In this document: piece by piece, positions 21,590-33,550 of the stretch
Position numbering within the stretch: position 1 is the first letter of the stretch
Layout: each line of letters opens with the position of its first letter
From: Ditylenchus dipsaci
Lineage: Eukaryota > Nematoda > Chromadorea > Rhabditida > Anguinidae
Assembly: GCA_004194705.1 (NCBI GenBank)
Contig: SADC01001256.1
Location: forward strand, 496,001-560,000
Length of the DNA: 64,000 nt
Direction of reading: 5' to 3'
Translations under genes and position numbers: made by a program
The notes under the pieces: generated by a model
What the model saw: the letters and a program-made list of their open reading frames with translations, nothing else
Databases searched by the model: none
What the model was told of the DNA's origin: nothing

Positions 21590-21811
21590 GTTTTGGAAGA
21601 ATTTGTGAAGAGACGTTATTCGGAGAGTCGTTTATGAGGTTCGGACCGGCTCTAATGGGACGTTAATCAGAGAGGGACGTTTATCGTAGAGTCGTTAGTC
21701 ACAGAGTCAATTTTAAGTGATTTCTTTGACGACCAACCAAACCAGTTCCAACGGGATGTTAATCATAGCAAGACGTTAATCAGAGAGTCGTTAATCAGTG
21801 AGTTGACTGTA
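21590..21811. mobile_element. CAGTC-family MITE, right half clear
   Basis: GTTAATCAGTGAGTTGACTGTA marks the right terminus. Repeats of GACGTTAATCAGAGAGTCG run leftward for about 200 bases. The left terminus is not identifiable. Confidence 0.5.
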
Positions 21812-22386
21812 CCGTAATTATTCTAACAGTAACCCCCCCCCCCTTCATTTTTTACTAAGATTTTGGAGCTAAGGATATTTTTAATGGCGATAAGTACTTT
21901 CCCCCGTCAAATTATTCTTTTACCCTGTCAAATCGTAAAAATATTTTTCTCTTGGGTATTTTTTAACTTTTTTTCTCGAATTTTTTTAAAGATTTACATA
22001 AAAATGTAGCCCTGGATCTCGGCTTTCTAACATTTTATCGACTGAATTTCTGAGATTTTAAACAAATGGAGAAAAAAGTCTTTGTATGGACCAAGTTTTT
22101 TTGAAAAATTTGCTCCATACAAAGACTTTTTTCTCCAACTTTTTGAAATCTCAGAAATTCAGTCGATAGCTTGTTAGAAAGCCGAGATCCAGGGATACAT
22201 TTTGATGTAAAAATGTTAGAAAAAATAAAAACTTTTGGAGATAAAAACACATTTTTACGATTTGACGGGGTAAAATAATAATTTGACTGGGTAAAACAAT
22301 TTGAGCCATTTTTAATTGACAATTTCAAGATTTTTAGAAAATCGAAAAATAGTAACCCCGCGGTTTCTATTAGAGCATTTACGGTT
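21810..22386. mobile_element. CCGTA-family element with long palindromic interior
   Basis: TACCGTAATTATTCTAACAG pairs with TTTCTATTAGAGCATTTACGG. Inside, GTCCATACAAAGACTTTTTTC and GGATCTCGGCTTTCTAACA segments occur in both orientations, forming a hairpin of about 350 bases. C10 and CCCCGCGG runs lie just inside the ends. Confidence 0.65.
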
Positions 22387-22984
22387 TATCAAAAATAATA
22401 TATAACAACAATAAATAACAATTTTAGTTAACTTTCTGGATGTACAGCAGGGCTAAGCAAAAGTAGTGACCTTTCTTTGCATCCAGGCTGATATTTTCAA
22501 ACTACTACAAACAACGTAAAGGCAAGTACCGTATAACATATTTCATTATTTTTGTATTTGTTTGCTTGACAAAATTTGAAAACCACGTAAAATGCGTAAC
22601 AGCCTGGTGTGCTGTGTGAGTATAATAAACAATTAGTTAGCCAAAAAAAACCCAAAATAGTCAATAAATATTTAGCTGTATAGAATTGTAATGTGAACTA
22701 AGATCGTTGAAATATGAACTGAGTTTTTTTAACACTCTGAGCACTGGTTGTGGTAACAGCCTGGATAGACCCATTTTTATGTGCTGAACATGACTTACCG
22801 TTCGTTTTGCCAAGTTCTTTAAAGTCTATGGATGGCTATCTACTCTTTCACAAATTTTTAAGTAACAGTTAAAAATCTGATCTTTATGGCATGTGTCTAC
22901 TTCAATTTCCACTTTTTTAAATTTCACGTCTAATGGGCTAATAACAAAAAATTGAAAAAAAAAATTAACACTAGAATTCCCGAC

Positions 22985-24262
22985 TGTAACGTTTGACTAC
23001 CTGGCAGTAAAAACGCCTGCTGAGCAAGATAATCGCAAAACCGGGCCTCCTTGCTAGAGTACAATGCACTTTTTATGGCAATTCTCACAGCGACTCTTTG
23101 AAAAATGGATGATTTTTTCTTCAGGCTGGTGAGCAGTGAATTTACTCAGCTCAACATTTTCTTTTTTGCTCATAAGAAAGCCCTTTGTCTGAACATCCTG
23201 ATGGTATGTCGTTTGCCTGCCTTCGAATAAATTATCGCGGGTAAAAATTAAAAAAATCAAATAAGGACATTTTGAAAAATTTACAATTTTACTGAAAACA
23301 TGGGAATTTTTTGTACTCTGGCCGTTTATCTACATAATGCCTAGTCAATACTCGTGGATAAATCCAAGCGCTACAAGATAGGCCAAAAATCAGCACAAGA
23401 ATTCAACAAAGGTCACTTCAGAATTACAAGAGAATAGGTAGATCCAGCACTTTCCCTGGAGCTGAAATTTGAACGATACCTGGTCTTGGAATATTCTTGG
23501 CTGACTTTCTAAAGAAAGGGAGAGTGCAAGATAGGAAAATGATCAGCGTGAAAAATGCTACATAACTTGTGCAAAGGCTCACAAGACAACAAGCAATATC
23601 ACAATATTCAAGCCAAAACAATTTGACCTCGAAACCATACGAAAAACCAGGGGCTTTTGGACGAAAATTTAGGTGGTTATGTCTTTGTTTCGTAATTTTC
23701 TCTAAATTTCATAATGCATTTTCAGGAAAAAAAATTTTACGTGATAGAGCGAGAAAAACTGCATAAGATATGATGAAAAGATCTCAGGTAAGTCTGTATT
23801 TTCTCTCTTTTCGAGAGGATTGAAGAAGTATGCTGGTGGACTTTCATGCATGGACGATTCTGGTTTGATTACATTGGGTTCGAATTCGACACAAATAATT
23901 TACTGAGTTTAGAAGCAATATTTTTGAACACAATATTCGTGCAAACCTTACACCAAAAGATAGCCAAGACTTAAGCGAGTCTTTTTTTTTCTAAAAGTAT
24001 CTGAATTTGAAATATTTGTGTCGAATTCGAACATACCATCAGGAAGCCCAGACAAAGGGCTTTCTTATGAGCAAAAAAGAAAATGTTGAGCTGAGTAAAT
24101 TCACTGCTCACTAGCCTGAAGAAAAAATCATCCATTTTTCAAAGAGTCGCTGTGAGAATTGCCATAAAAAGTGCATTGTACTCTAGCGAGGAGGCCCGGT
24201 TTTGCGATTATCTTGCTCAGCAGGCGTTTTTACTGCCAGGTAGTCAAACGTTACAGTCGGTA
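22985..24262. repeat. Inverted duplication (about 235-bp arms, 0.8-kb spacer)
   Basis: The left arm, about 22985-23215 (GACTGTAACGTTTGACTACC ... to GACAAAGGGC read inverted), is the reverse complement of about 24030-24262 with few differences. The arms share AATCATCCATTTTTCAAAGA and GAGCAAGATAATCGCAAAAC. In one frame each arm encodes a Cys-rich peptide (KSRCENCHKKCIVL, then stop), suggesting that it derives from a protein gene, perhaps a transposase tail; unproven. The spacer holds a further inverted pair, TTCGAATTCGACACAAATA (about 23880-24035). Confidence 0.65.
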
Positions 24263-24269
24263 ATTCCAG

Positions 24270-24340
24270 TTTTAAAGGTGCCTGCGGGCGGGGTTGAGCT
24301 CGCGACCTCATGGAAAATGGTCTATTTTGCTATCTAAAAT
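24270..24340 (-). repeat. tRNA-like SINE segment
   Basis: The reverse complement reads TAGCAAAATAGACCATTTTCC then GAGGTCGCGAGCTCAACCCCG, the same arrangement as at 2380-2440. It includes a B-box-like GGTCGCGAGCTCAACCC. No complete tRNA. Confidence 0.45.
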
Positions 24341-24344
24341 CATG

Positions 24345-25385
24345 TTACAGAAAGCTTCACCGGGACAGGACAGGTGCCATAAAAATTCCGGGTGGGGTTC
24401 CGGGACGGGACGATGCTTCGAAATTCGACCGGTCGGGACAGAATTGAAATCCATCTCTAATTATGAGGACTCACGTTGTTTTACTTATATTTTCATTGGT
24501 AATCAATATAATCCCATTAAACGTGATTTGACAGATAAAAGTAGTAGTGGAGAGTTATATGAAAAACAGTGATGGACGAAAAATAATTCAAAATAACTAA
24601 AAAATGTTTTGACCATTATGTCATTATTCTATTTTTAAATTTTTTATCGAATAGTATATTGAGTTTATCAATATCGTGATGACACTATTTCATGTTTCCT
24701 TGTTAGACACAAATCCCTCGAAAGTGACTCTAGATGCATAAAGCATGTATGCATTCCCGAGTTTCTTCATGCGGTAGACCACATTTAACAAAACTATGTC
24801 CAAATCCTATATTTTTTTGGTTTTTTAGATATATCCACATTCTTTTTGGGTAACCTTATTCGCCCAAGGCAAAATGTCAAATTTCCGGTGAAAACTTTTA
24901 TTTTCAAAATACTGGGCGTGGCCCTAAAAACTCTTTTTCTGCACGTTTCAGAAGCTAAAATGTCGAAAAAACACAATTTAAGAAGTTCTTGAATTAGGCG
25001 GTATATTGTACTTTAGCCAAAGATTTTCTAGATTCTTTCAAAAATTTGAACAGGACTCATTAAAAAACCTGGTTCTTTTTAACTCATCGTATATACTCTA
25101 ACTATTCTCCATGAAAAATTATTTTTAACTTCTCCTTTAGGGTGCAGAATAATTGAAGGCTGTTAAACACTATTTAAAAAAATTGAATTCAATCTAATCA
25201 CAGAACGGTCAATAATTATACAGGTTAAAAACAATTTATGATAAATTTGTACAACTCTTAACAAATGAACACAAAGCACTACTAACTACTGGCGAGCATT
25301 AATCAAACATCGTCCAGCTCGTCTAGCCGTTTGGAATTGACCTAAATAAGCTAGTTAGCCCTTTTTCATAAAAGTAATATATTTG
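24345..25385. other. Intergenic region downstream of SLC26, no gene seen
   Basis: A GGGACGGGAC-containing patch at 24375-24450 may be part of an unbounded repeat. The rest is AT-rich and unrecognised. Fragments shared with 57120-57260 (GCATGCATTCCCGAGTTTCTT-like) indicate an old repeat near 24720-24800. Confidence 0.35.
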
Positions 25386-28300
25386 TTAAAAAAAAACCCT
25401 GTTGATGGAGCCCATAGTCCATCGACTGAGTGCTGGTGAGCAGGGTCTTTGTGGAATATCTGTAGTAGAGGTCATCACATCCACACTTTCCAACATTTCA
25501 CTGTTTTCCTCATCACTGTGATCACTGTGCTCTTGGTCTAATTGAAATGTTGTAGTGCTCTTTTTATTGTTAATGTTTGTGTTGTTGCGCCATTGCATTG
25601 GCTCTGACATTCCTCTTTTGCGAACATATAGTCTTTTCTTATCAATGGCGGCTAGAACAGCGTCATGAATGGTAGGATAGAAGTGCTGCTTGCCCACTGA
25701 CTTGTAAAAGCCACACTGCTCCAGCATGTCTCTGATAGGAGCTTTTGCACCAGCAAAGTACACATTCACGTGATTTTGTCTAAAATTATATTTCACACGA
25801 AAATCTTGAATTCTAAGTAACTTTTATATTCTGTCAAAAAAAATCATGCTCTCTCATGTTTATATAAAATTTACATTTTTAAAGAATTTTTCAAGAATTA
25901 AAAAGCTATTTCGCAAAATGAATTTTGGCCGGTAAAAACTTCGAAATGTACTTCGAACTTCGAATGTAAAACTTCGAAATTTCATTAATGTTCTTAATGA
26001 GATTTCGAATCGTAGTTCCAGGCCAGAATTCAGGATTACTTGCCTTAATTGGTGGAACAGATCAATGAGAGCATTGACACTTGAGTAGTCCACAAAAGTG
26101 AATCCAGAACAATCCACGACCAGATGCTCCACACAAGCAGCTAATGATCCACCAAAGTTTTTATGAACCATTCCATTTTTGGGTGAAGTGAAAAGAGATA
26201 GTCTTTTGGCCATGGATGAAGAGGCAGACACCTGGCTAGACTTCTTTTTGCTGTGGTTATTATTTGGAAGAGTCAAAGACATTTTGCCGTTTTCCTCAAG
26301 ATTTTTTAGACATTCATCATTGTTGTTATTAGCGCCACTGCTGTTGAGACAGTTCAGATCCATAGCTGTAACAGCTCGTCTGGCAGAGTTAGCGAAGTGC
26401 TCGGCGTTGGTGAACAGCTAGAATTTTTTAAATAAAAAGTATTTTGCTGTAGCTAACAATTCGGAGCACGTGCAATCTGCACTCCCAATCGATCAAAAAG
26501 GGCTATTAAGTAAAAAATCGGACCCTATTAGCAAATACTTAGCCAAATTTGTACCAAATTCCATTAAGAATTTGGCTCTTGTCAAAAAATAGCGACTTTT
26601 TTGCCTTGGTCCGCCCTGTTGTTCGATTGGGGGTTTGGGGTACAATCTAGCCAACAATTCTAAAATAATAAAAAAAAAGTTTTAGTCTCTAAGCTAAAAA
26701 GAAACTTACAAGAGGTGCGTCAAACCGGAAAATGCGCACAGAATCAACATCTGTTACATGTGAGTACCGCCCACAATCCCTGTAGTCTTCTGTACCATTG
26801 AGTTTTGAAAGCAGGTGCCATCTTGGCCTAAAAATATTTTGTTTTCTTAAACTTATTTTCGAGAATTTCAATTTACCACTGAATTCGAAACACAGTGGTC
26901 AAAAGAGCAAAAGCAACCGCTACAGCCAAGCCTTGCATCACGTTCAGAACCACTGTAGCCACAAAAGTTACAACCCAAATCAACTAAAAATACTTTTTTT
27001 ATTGACCAACCTCTTCTGTGAAACAATAGCCTTACAAAGTCAATCTTGGATACCCGCCACAAGTGAAACAGTTCATAAGGCATTTTTTGGAAGATACTTT
27101 TCATTGAATAAATTATTATGACAGCAAGCACGCACTTAAAAACAAAAATTACAAAGAAAATTAAAAATAAAGGTACCATTGGTAATGCAGAAAGTAAAGG
27201 ACCAAGAAATAGTATCACAACTAACAGAAGCATCGCGGTGAACAGAGCTGATAGCTGAATTAAATTAAAACTAAATTAAAATTGTATTTTTTTTATTGTA
27301 GTAACCTGTGTTTTGCACCACACTCCACATTCAACATCGACCGACCAATCGAAGAAGAGATGGGGTAGGTATTAAAAAAAGAGGATAAAGAGCCCATCAA
27401 GCCAAGTGCATACAGTTCCTTAAGGTTAATATTGACATCGGATTTGTACTAGTCTTAAATACCATGTTGTTGTCAGTCTTTGTGCCCATCTTTCTGTTAA
27501 ACACTTTGCACATACTCAAGTGTAAGGCGACCACCACAAATGCAATCTCCAAAGAGTCACCGAACACGTAAGGCAGCAGGTCAAGACGGGGAAGTTTGGC
27601 TACAGGAAGGCTGCAAAAGTTAGATTAAATATTTTTTCAGCAATGCCTTGAAATATATTTGCTCATACCCTAAAGGCACTTCTCTGACAACTGTAACATT
27701 GTGTTCGCTCTCAAATGAGACTAGTGAGGAAATAGCCGTCGAGCCAACAACTAATATGAGCTCAAAAGGAATAGGTGAAGGCAATTTTTTACGCAGTTTT
27801 GGATTGATAAAGTCCTTTCCAATATAAAGGAATACAAAGGCAGTAAGTGAAATGGTAAGAGCTAGGTAGTTGGTTTGCGGCAGATTCAAGAATATTGGTG
27901 AACTTGCTATAAATTTTTTTATTAGATCAAAACCATTTCAATTTTCAAGACGGACTGTACTAACCTTGATCAAATAGCCCGGACCAGAAAATCGACTGGA
28001 ATTAATTTGTAACAATTTACTGAGCTGAACAACAACCACATGAACAGCAGCACCCGTGCAAAAACCATTGACCAGTTGATCGGATAAGTAAGACGCCTTC
28101 AATTAAATTATAACTTAAGATTATGTCAGAGACAATAGCTCACCAGAAACTCTACTCTTAGAATAGCCATAAAAATTTGGATGAGACCAGAAGCAAAAGT
28201 AATAGCCTGTACAAGCTCGCTATACTCGAATTCCAGTCTAGGCACTTCATTTGTAAAGTTTTGAAGACTAAGTGTGGGTTAGACTTCAAAAAGTTTCGGC

Positions 28301-29532
28301 CTCCGATTGTATCTAGGTACTGGATTTCAGCTTCTAGATACTCTTTGTCTATAGACTCCTGGATATTTCTGCAGGACACACCAGTCATCAAAGAAATAAT
28401 GGCAAAAGAGCCTGAAAATCATTGATTTTTAAAAATAGTTTTTTCATGATATGAAAAATTTTGACTTTAGGGGGGTTAGGCGATATTTTACAGCATGTTG
28501 AAATGAGTAGACCCAAAAACGCTTGAATCTGCACCAGACTCATTTGAAAAGCGCACCATCCTGAGTCAGGATGGTGCGCGCTGAACTAACTGTGAAACTT
28601 CTCGGGTAATACTTTAGAAATTTCACAGTTAATTCTGCGCGCATCATTCTGACTCAGGATGAGCACGTGCTCATCCAGGTGATTATGCGAATTTCGTTTG
28701 ACGGTGCGAAATTGTGCCTGACCTCCCTAACGTCAGAAATTAAAAAAATATTTCATTTTGAGGCGTGTTATTATTGCTACTTTTACTACTTACTTATTTT
28801 CTTTTGATTTCAATAGTGCAAATAGTTTAAGAGCAGGGTCTTGATCTCGAAATTTAAAAAAAAGACATGTTGACCATTTCTGGAGAGAAAAAGAATCATT
28901 TTATTCAGTTTTATTCATTGCCATTTTTACGTGAAAAAAAAATCTGAATAAAACTTCAAAAATAAAACAGGATTGAGGGTCCCGAAAAAACGACAAAATC
29001 TTTTAAAAAGAACAGATTTCAACTCTTTTTTAAAGCCAATCATCAATAACCAACCTATAGAGACATGTCTGGAAGTGCCGAAGACCATATAGAAAAGCAC
29101 TCCAAAAAACGAGGTATAAAGACCATATACAGGCTCTACCCCTGTTAATATTGCGTAGGCGATACCTTGAGGTACATGGATAACACCCACAGTTAGTCCA
29201 GACATGAAATCTCCCACCAAGTTGTCTCTCCATTTGTATTCCGGTAACCATTGCAGGATAGGGAAAAAGGAGTAGAAAAAGGTGAAACAGGAGCATAAAC
29301 TCTGCAAGCAATGACAGTGACGCTTGAGATTCAAGCGAAACTTTTTAGGCGGTTGGAATTGAAAGGTCTGGTCAAACTGCTCTTGGTTGAGGTAGGTAGA
29401 TCGGCCATTCTTCTTGTAGGAGTCACTTGTGTAGACTCGGTCCTGGTTGAGTTGCGGATCATTGGTGTCTTGATCATTGGCCAAAATAATAGGAATTTTA
29501 GTCTCGTCGGATGTTCTTTTGGCTGCAGACAT
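25386..29532 (-). CDS. SLC26/SulP anion transporter with C-terminal STAS domain
   Basis: Exons are 29055-29532, 28285-28411, 28144-28237, 27961-28096, 27669-27906, 27463-27610, 27306-27418, about 27177-27254, 27036-27134, 26877-26983, 26710-26827, 26044-26417 and 25386-25779, giving about 835 aa. The SulP signature is clear in TM1-2: GVIHVPQGIAYAILTGV, then PVYGLYTSFFG and FGTSRHVSIG. Later come SELVQAITFASGLIQIF, PSPIPFELILVV, DNNMELYALGL and LWRVSKIDFLIWVVTF. The STAS domain begins at VRIFRFDAPL, has the Ser/Asn-rich variable loop usual in SLC26, and the core LVVDCSGFTFVDYSSV. SLC26 proteins exchange or conduct sulfate, chloride, bicarbonate or oxalate across plasma membrane; the substrate here is not predictable. 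Phases agree except exon 7 to 8, where an alternative acceptor at about 27268 restores frame. The exon 12 donor is GC. Confidence 0.92.
26043..26044 (-). promoter_or_regulatory. Non-canonical GC-AG splice donor
   Basis: On the minus strand the exon ends ..CAATTAAG|GCAAGT. Using GC here gives phase 2, which joins exon 13 (|ACAAAATCACG) in frame as HQLRQNHVNVYFAG. The nearby GT, three bases downstream, breaks the frame. AG|GCAAGT is the classic strong consensus for GC-AG introns. Confidence 0.7.
28440..28772. mobile_element. Second copy of the GAGGCGTGTTAT inverted-repeat element, in an SLC26 intron
   Basis: GGGGGTTAGGCGATATTTTACAG and the right end GAGGCGTGTTAT match the element at 16184-16510. 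The left terminus is eroded. A central hairpin GGATGGTGCGCGC.. / GCGCATCATTCTGACTCAGGAT is present. Confidence 0.6.
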
Positions 29533-30177
29533 TCAATTATTGGATATATTCATGTGGTGGAACTGGATTTTCTAAATTTTGCCATAATTTTCATGTGTGA
29601 TAATCATATATACATGCCATATTAATATTTGCTCAAAGATATACAGTCCAAGTCCGATTCAGTACTGATTTAAATTAAATTATAAATTAAGTCATTCTGA
29701 TCTAACATACGATGCAACTTAACATGCACTATTCTCGATCTTATTTTTATTTTATTTTTTATTTTGATAAAAGTAACATTTTGACTTGAGATTCGCATAT
29801 TTTGACAGGTGTGTTTCAATTTTAGCCTTATTTGGGTCATACTATCTGCGAAAAAAATTTGTCGAAAAAGACATAAATTCTTAACACTCAAAGTTAACAT
29901 GCAACCAGTGCTGTATACAAATCTAAACTGATCTTTAAAAGACATGAAATTTTGTATTTGTTCAAAGTAACATGTCTCTTTCTATCTCAGTAACCCTATG
30001 TAAATTCGATAGATTGAAAAGGCTCTGAATATGCTGTCCTTAATTTTCATGTTCAGGGCGAGTTTCATCTAAGAGTTTCTTCTAAAATACTTTATTAATT
30101 CGAGAGAATATTAAAAATCCGAGTATATTACCAAAATAAGAACAAGAACACACTTTTAAAATAATTGGTTTTGTGTA
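29533..30177. other. Upstream region of SLC26
   Basis: AT-rich; no gene or bounded repeat recognised. It probably contains the transporter promoter. Confidence 0.4.
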
Positions 30178-30634
30178 TAGTCGAACCCTATTAACCCGAC
30201 ATCCTATGATATCCCGACTTCAGGTGTCGGGTTGTCGAGGTGTCAGATTAAAGAGGACTGAAATTGATTTCAAGACCGATATGTTGCCTTATCGAGGTTT
30301 TCACTTTATTCAGACAAATAACCACCTTAACAATAATAGAAACAACTTTTTGCTTTTGAGGGCTCATCTAAAAACAAGAAATTGAGTGAGTCAATCATGA
30401 ATGAAGCCGACAAAAAGTTAAGAAAACAAGACAGAATTAGCTTTTTCGAGAGAAAATTGAGAATTTTTTGATGCCAACTTCAATTTAACTTTTTTAATTT
30501 TTTTGCTGAAATTTCAGTGAAAATCAGTGGGGTGTCGAGTTATCGAGAGAAAGTTTCTTTTTGTTGGCCGGCCCAAGCAAATCAGGCTGGAGGTGTTAGG
30601 TTATCGAGGGTGTCGGGTTATGGATCGGGTTTCG
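30178..30634. mobile_element. TA-flanked inverted-repeat element with TATTAACCCGACA ends
   Basis: TAGTCGAACCCTATTAACCC at the left pairs approximately with GGGTTATGGATCGGGTTTCG at the right. The motif GGTGTCGGGTTATCGAG is repeated at both ends. The plan (multiplied subterminal motif, TA flank) matches the CAGTC family. Confidence 0.55.
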
Positions 30635-30711
30635 TGTGGTCATTAGTGTGAGTAAAAAAACTTTCACAGTTAAAAACACTATTTCAATAATAGCAAACTA
30701 TCATTATACAA

Positions 30712-30990
30712 CAGGCTGGGACGGAAGACAAAAAAAGTCGGAACAAAAATCGGAACCGGAAGTAGAAAATTCTCAAAACCGGAAGTCGGAAATCGGAAGA
30801 AAAAAATTGCCGGAAATCGGAAGACGGAAATCGGAAGAAATTCAAAAAATTTCCTAGTGCCTAATATTCTCTTCCGAAATTTCCGAAATTTGACCTATTT
30901 TTTCGGAAATCGGAAATCGGAAAACGGAAGAGAAAAATTGCCGGAAATCGGAAATCGGAAGACGGAAATCGGAATTCCGTCCCAGCCCTG
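30712..30990. mobile_element. hAT-like MITE with exact 8-bp TSD and internal CGGAAAT repeats
   Basis: CAGGCTGGGACGGAA at the left and TTCCGTCCCAGCCCTG at the right. TTATACAA flanks both sides (30704-30711, 30991-30998). The interior consists largely of GGAAATCGGAAG-type tandem repeats, giving purine-rich strand asymmetry. Confidence 0.8.
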
Positions 30991-30998
30991 TTATACAA

Positions 30999-31913
30999 CT
31001 ATTCATAAATCAGGGTCTTATTTTAAGCCTTACATTTCATAAGAAAAAGTAGCATGGACAAAGTAAGAAAAAATGGGTAAGCACGCATTGGCAAGTGACT
31101 AAATTGTTGTGTCTATTTACAAAGGGAACGCCGAAGATAAGGATTTCCAAAGAAGATTATTATATGCATACTCTACGCAAAAATGATATTTTCGATAAGA
31201 ATAATCCGATAAAATAATGCTTCCTGCATGACCGCCAGCATAAGAGTAAGCAGCAAAGTATGGCTAAAACAAAAGACAACAGTCATTTGCCGTGCAAACA
31301 GACGAACAAACAAAAAAGGGCTGGGAACACTTAAAGCAGAGAGTTGGCACACTTATTGCGAAATATCTGCAAAGTGATTTATGCTGGTCTATGATATGTC
31401 TGTTGCTATAGCTATGTGTCATCATAACTTTGATGGATGCAGACAAATGTGTTGTTTTTTGCTTTGAAAAAACAATTGATATTCAACACTTTCAAATATG
31501 TTAAAAGCTCCTTGTAAAAAAGGTTTTCAGAAATAAGTATTTCCTTGTTGATTGTAAATAAAGGTCACTAAGTATTCAGTTTTTATATTTATTTAAAAAA
31601 GTAACAGAAAAAAAGAGATAAAAAAATTAGAAAAAAGGAAAACAATAAGTAATTTTTAAAAGAAATTTTCTGACACTTTTCTACATAAAAAATCGATTTT
31701 TTGAAAAAAAAAGTTGACCAAATTTTGAACAAAACCTTTATTTGCCTTGGTTCTCCGAACACAATAAGTCAAATATTGGTCATAATTTTTTCCTCCAAAT
31801 AATAGATTTTAATGATTATGAAACTTTTTCAAGTATTTTGTCTCAAGCGGAATTCAAAATTGTAAATCAAACTTTTGTCAGAAAAAACTTTTTAGCGTAT
31901 AAAAATTACTGAC
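30999..31913. other. Intergenic stretch, no gene seen
   Basis: No recognisable coding sequence or bounded repeat. The segment 31080-31450 is less AT-rich than its surroundings, but no protein similarity is evident in any frame. Confidence 0.35.
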
Positions 31914-32082
31914 GAGATTTCCTGTAATTTAGCCCCCCGGGGCTAAATTTTTTGGACGCCCGAAAATCTTGAAATTGTGAATCAAAAATGGCCCTAACTC
32001 TGAAGTTCTAGTCAAAAAAGAGGGTGGGGCTAAATTAAACGGGGGGGGGGGGGGGGGTGGTTAAATTAGAGGAAATACGGTA
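31914..32082. mobile_element. CCGTA-family MITE with a G18 run
   Basis: ATTTCCTGTAATTTAGCCCCC pairs with TTAAATTAGAGGAAATACGGTA. A run of 18 consecutive G lies at about 32041-32057. Confidence 0.65.
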
Positions 32083-32546
32083 AACACTATTAACACAACT
32101 GCTTGAACTCTGGCAACCTAGTCGAAATTTGAGGGTGTGTCTGTTTATTAGAGAGTGTCTGTCTAATAGAGAATAATCGGTAAATGTGATAATGCTTACG
32201 TGTCTTTTAAAATTTCATTTAATGCAGAGCTGCCCACTATACCTTAGTTAGAAGATTTGTACTTTATTCGGGACTCCAAATTTTTAAAATTTTCGAGATT
32301 GTACGCAAAATTTTTCAGCTTTGACAATCACAACTTGATAAGCACTTCATAAAATGGCACTTTTTGCCGAAAATTGACCAAATTGTATTTTATTTCACAA
32401 AAATTTACTTTATTTTAAAATCTTGAGTTTGCAGCCCTGAGTTTACAGCATAAAGCTGATAAAATAAACCAACATACTGGATTATTTTTCAGCACACAAC
32501 AAATAAGAAAAATTTCACGTCAATTTCGAGGTTTTCCGGTGAAATA

Positions 32547-33278
32547 TACAGGGTGATCAAACTTTTTCTCCCAGATTTCTTTTGCCCATAACTTTTTATT
32601 GAAACGCTCAAATTTTGTGTTCGACCTCCCATTCGAAAGCACTAGAACTGTCATTTTGTTTAAACATAGAACATAGAGCTTTTGGCAATTGGAACCCAAG
32701 CTGCAGCTATTTTTTAAATTTATCAAATTTAATTCTTTGTGATATCTTAGCACACACCCCTTCACTCTCCAAAGGTGACTGTGTGGGCGGGTATTGGTAA
32801 ATATGGCGTCGTTGGTTTTTTCTTTGAAGGAAATGATAATGCTCCTCGATATTTGACGATGCTCCAAAATCAGGCAATTCCGGCTCTTCGACAATGGCCA
32901 AATTTTGAACAACTTGTTTTTATGCAAGATGGTGCTCCACCTCATTGGGGATTGCAGGTTCGGAATTTTTTAAACGAGCTGTTTCCTGGTAGGTAAATTG
33001 GCCGTTTTGCATTGAAAGAAATGGAAGAAGTGTGGAGACCAGATAAAAAATGCTGCTGTTGTTCCTTGAATAAACCTTTGTTGATGACTTGTTGAATTTT
33101 TCAGGAATTTAAAAAATAGCTGCAGCTTAAGTTCCAATTGCAAAAGCTCTACTTAATTTTTTTAAACAAAAAAGCAATTCTAGCGCTTTCGAATGGATGG
33201 TTGAACACGAAATTTGAGCCTTTCAATAAAAAGTTATGGGCAAAACAAATGTGGGAGAAAAAGTTTGATCACCCTGTA
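32547..33278. mobile_element. Internally deleted Tc1/mariner-superfamily element
   Basis: TACAGGGTGATCAAACTTTT at the left and AAAAGTTTGATCACCCTGTA at the right, flanked by TA. The inverted arms are unusually long, about 170 bases each, with pairs such as AAAAATAGCTGCAGCTT and CTTTTGGCAATTGGAAC. Between them is a transposase fragment (32775-32996). Confidence 0.85.
32775..32996 (+). pseudogene. DDE transposase fragment (Tc1/mariner superfamily)
   Basis: A 73-codon fragment starts TVWAGIGKYGVVGFFFEGN and ends with FMQDGAPPHWGL followed by NELFPGR. This matches the region around the second catalytic Asp (QDGAPPH) of IS630/Tc1/mariner-type transposases. The family normally continues W(I/G)GRRG..P.RSPDLTP..., which is absent here, as are the N-terminal helix-turn-helix and first catalytic Asp. 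It is therefore an internally deleted, non-functional copy that could still be mobilised if a full-length relative exists elsewhere. Confidence 0.85.
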
Positions 33279-33297
33279 GATTTACCAAAATCACAAG

Positions 33298-33550
33298 TAC
33301 CGTATTTTCTCTAATAGAGCCACCGGTCGCTTTATTTTTTGAACGCCCGAAAATCTGAAAATTTCTGTGTTGATATCAAGATTTTTAGGTGAAGATCCAA
33401 TATCTAAAAATTGGAATCGGTAGAGCTCGGGGAAGTTTACAAAATTCAATAAATGGATTTGCAAAATGTTTCCTATGTCCCGACATATAAACCCTTAAAG
33501 TCAAGGGCTGGCTCTATTAGGAGGGGTGGCTCTATGAGAGGAAATACGGT
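33298..33550. mobile_element. CCGTA-family MITE
   Basis: TACCGTATTTTCTCTAATAG at the left pairs with CTATGAGAGGAAATACGGT at the right. GAGCCACC / GGTGGCTC pair inside, and GGCTCTATTAGG repeats the end motif. Confidence 0.75.

Noticed and set aside
22985..24262. piggyBac C-terminal cysteine domain
   Set aside because: The C-x2-C-x3-C peptide lacks the following cysteine/histidine pattern of the piggyBac domain; left as unidentified.
27449..27462. A 14-base intron in SLC26
   Set aside because: A 44-base intron (27419-27462) ending TTAAG gives DNNM|ELYALGL, matching the SulP consensus in frame.
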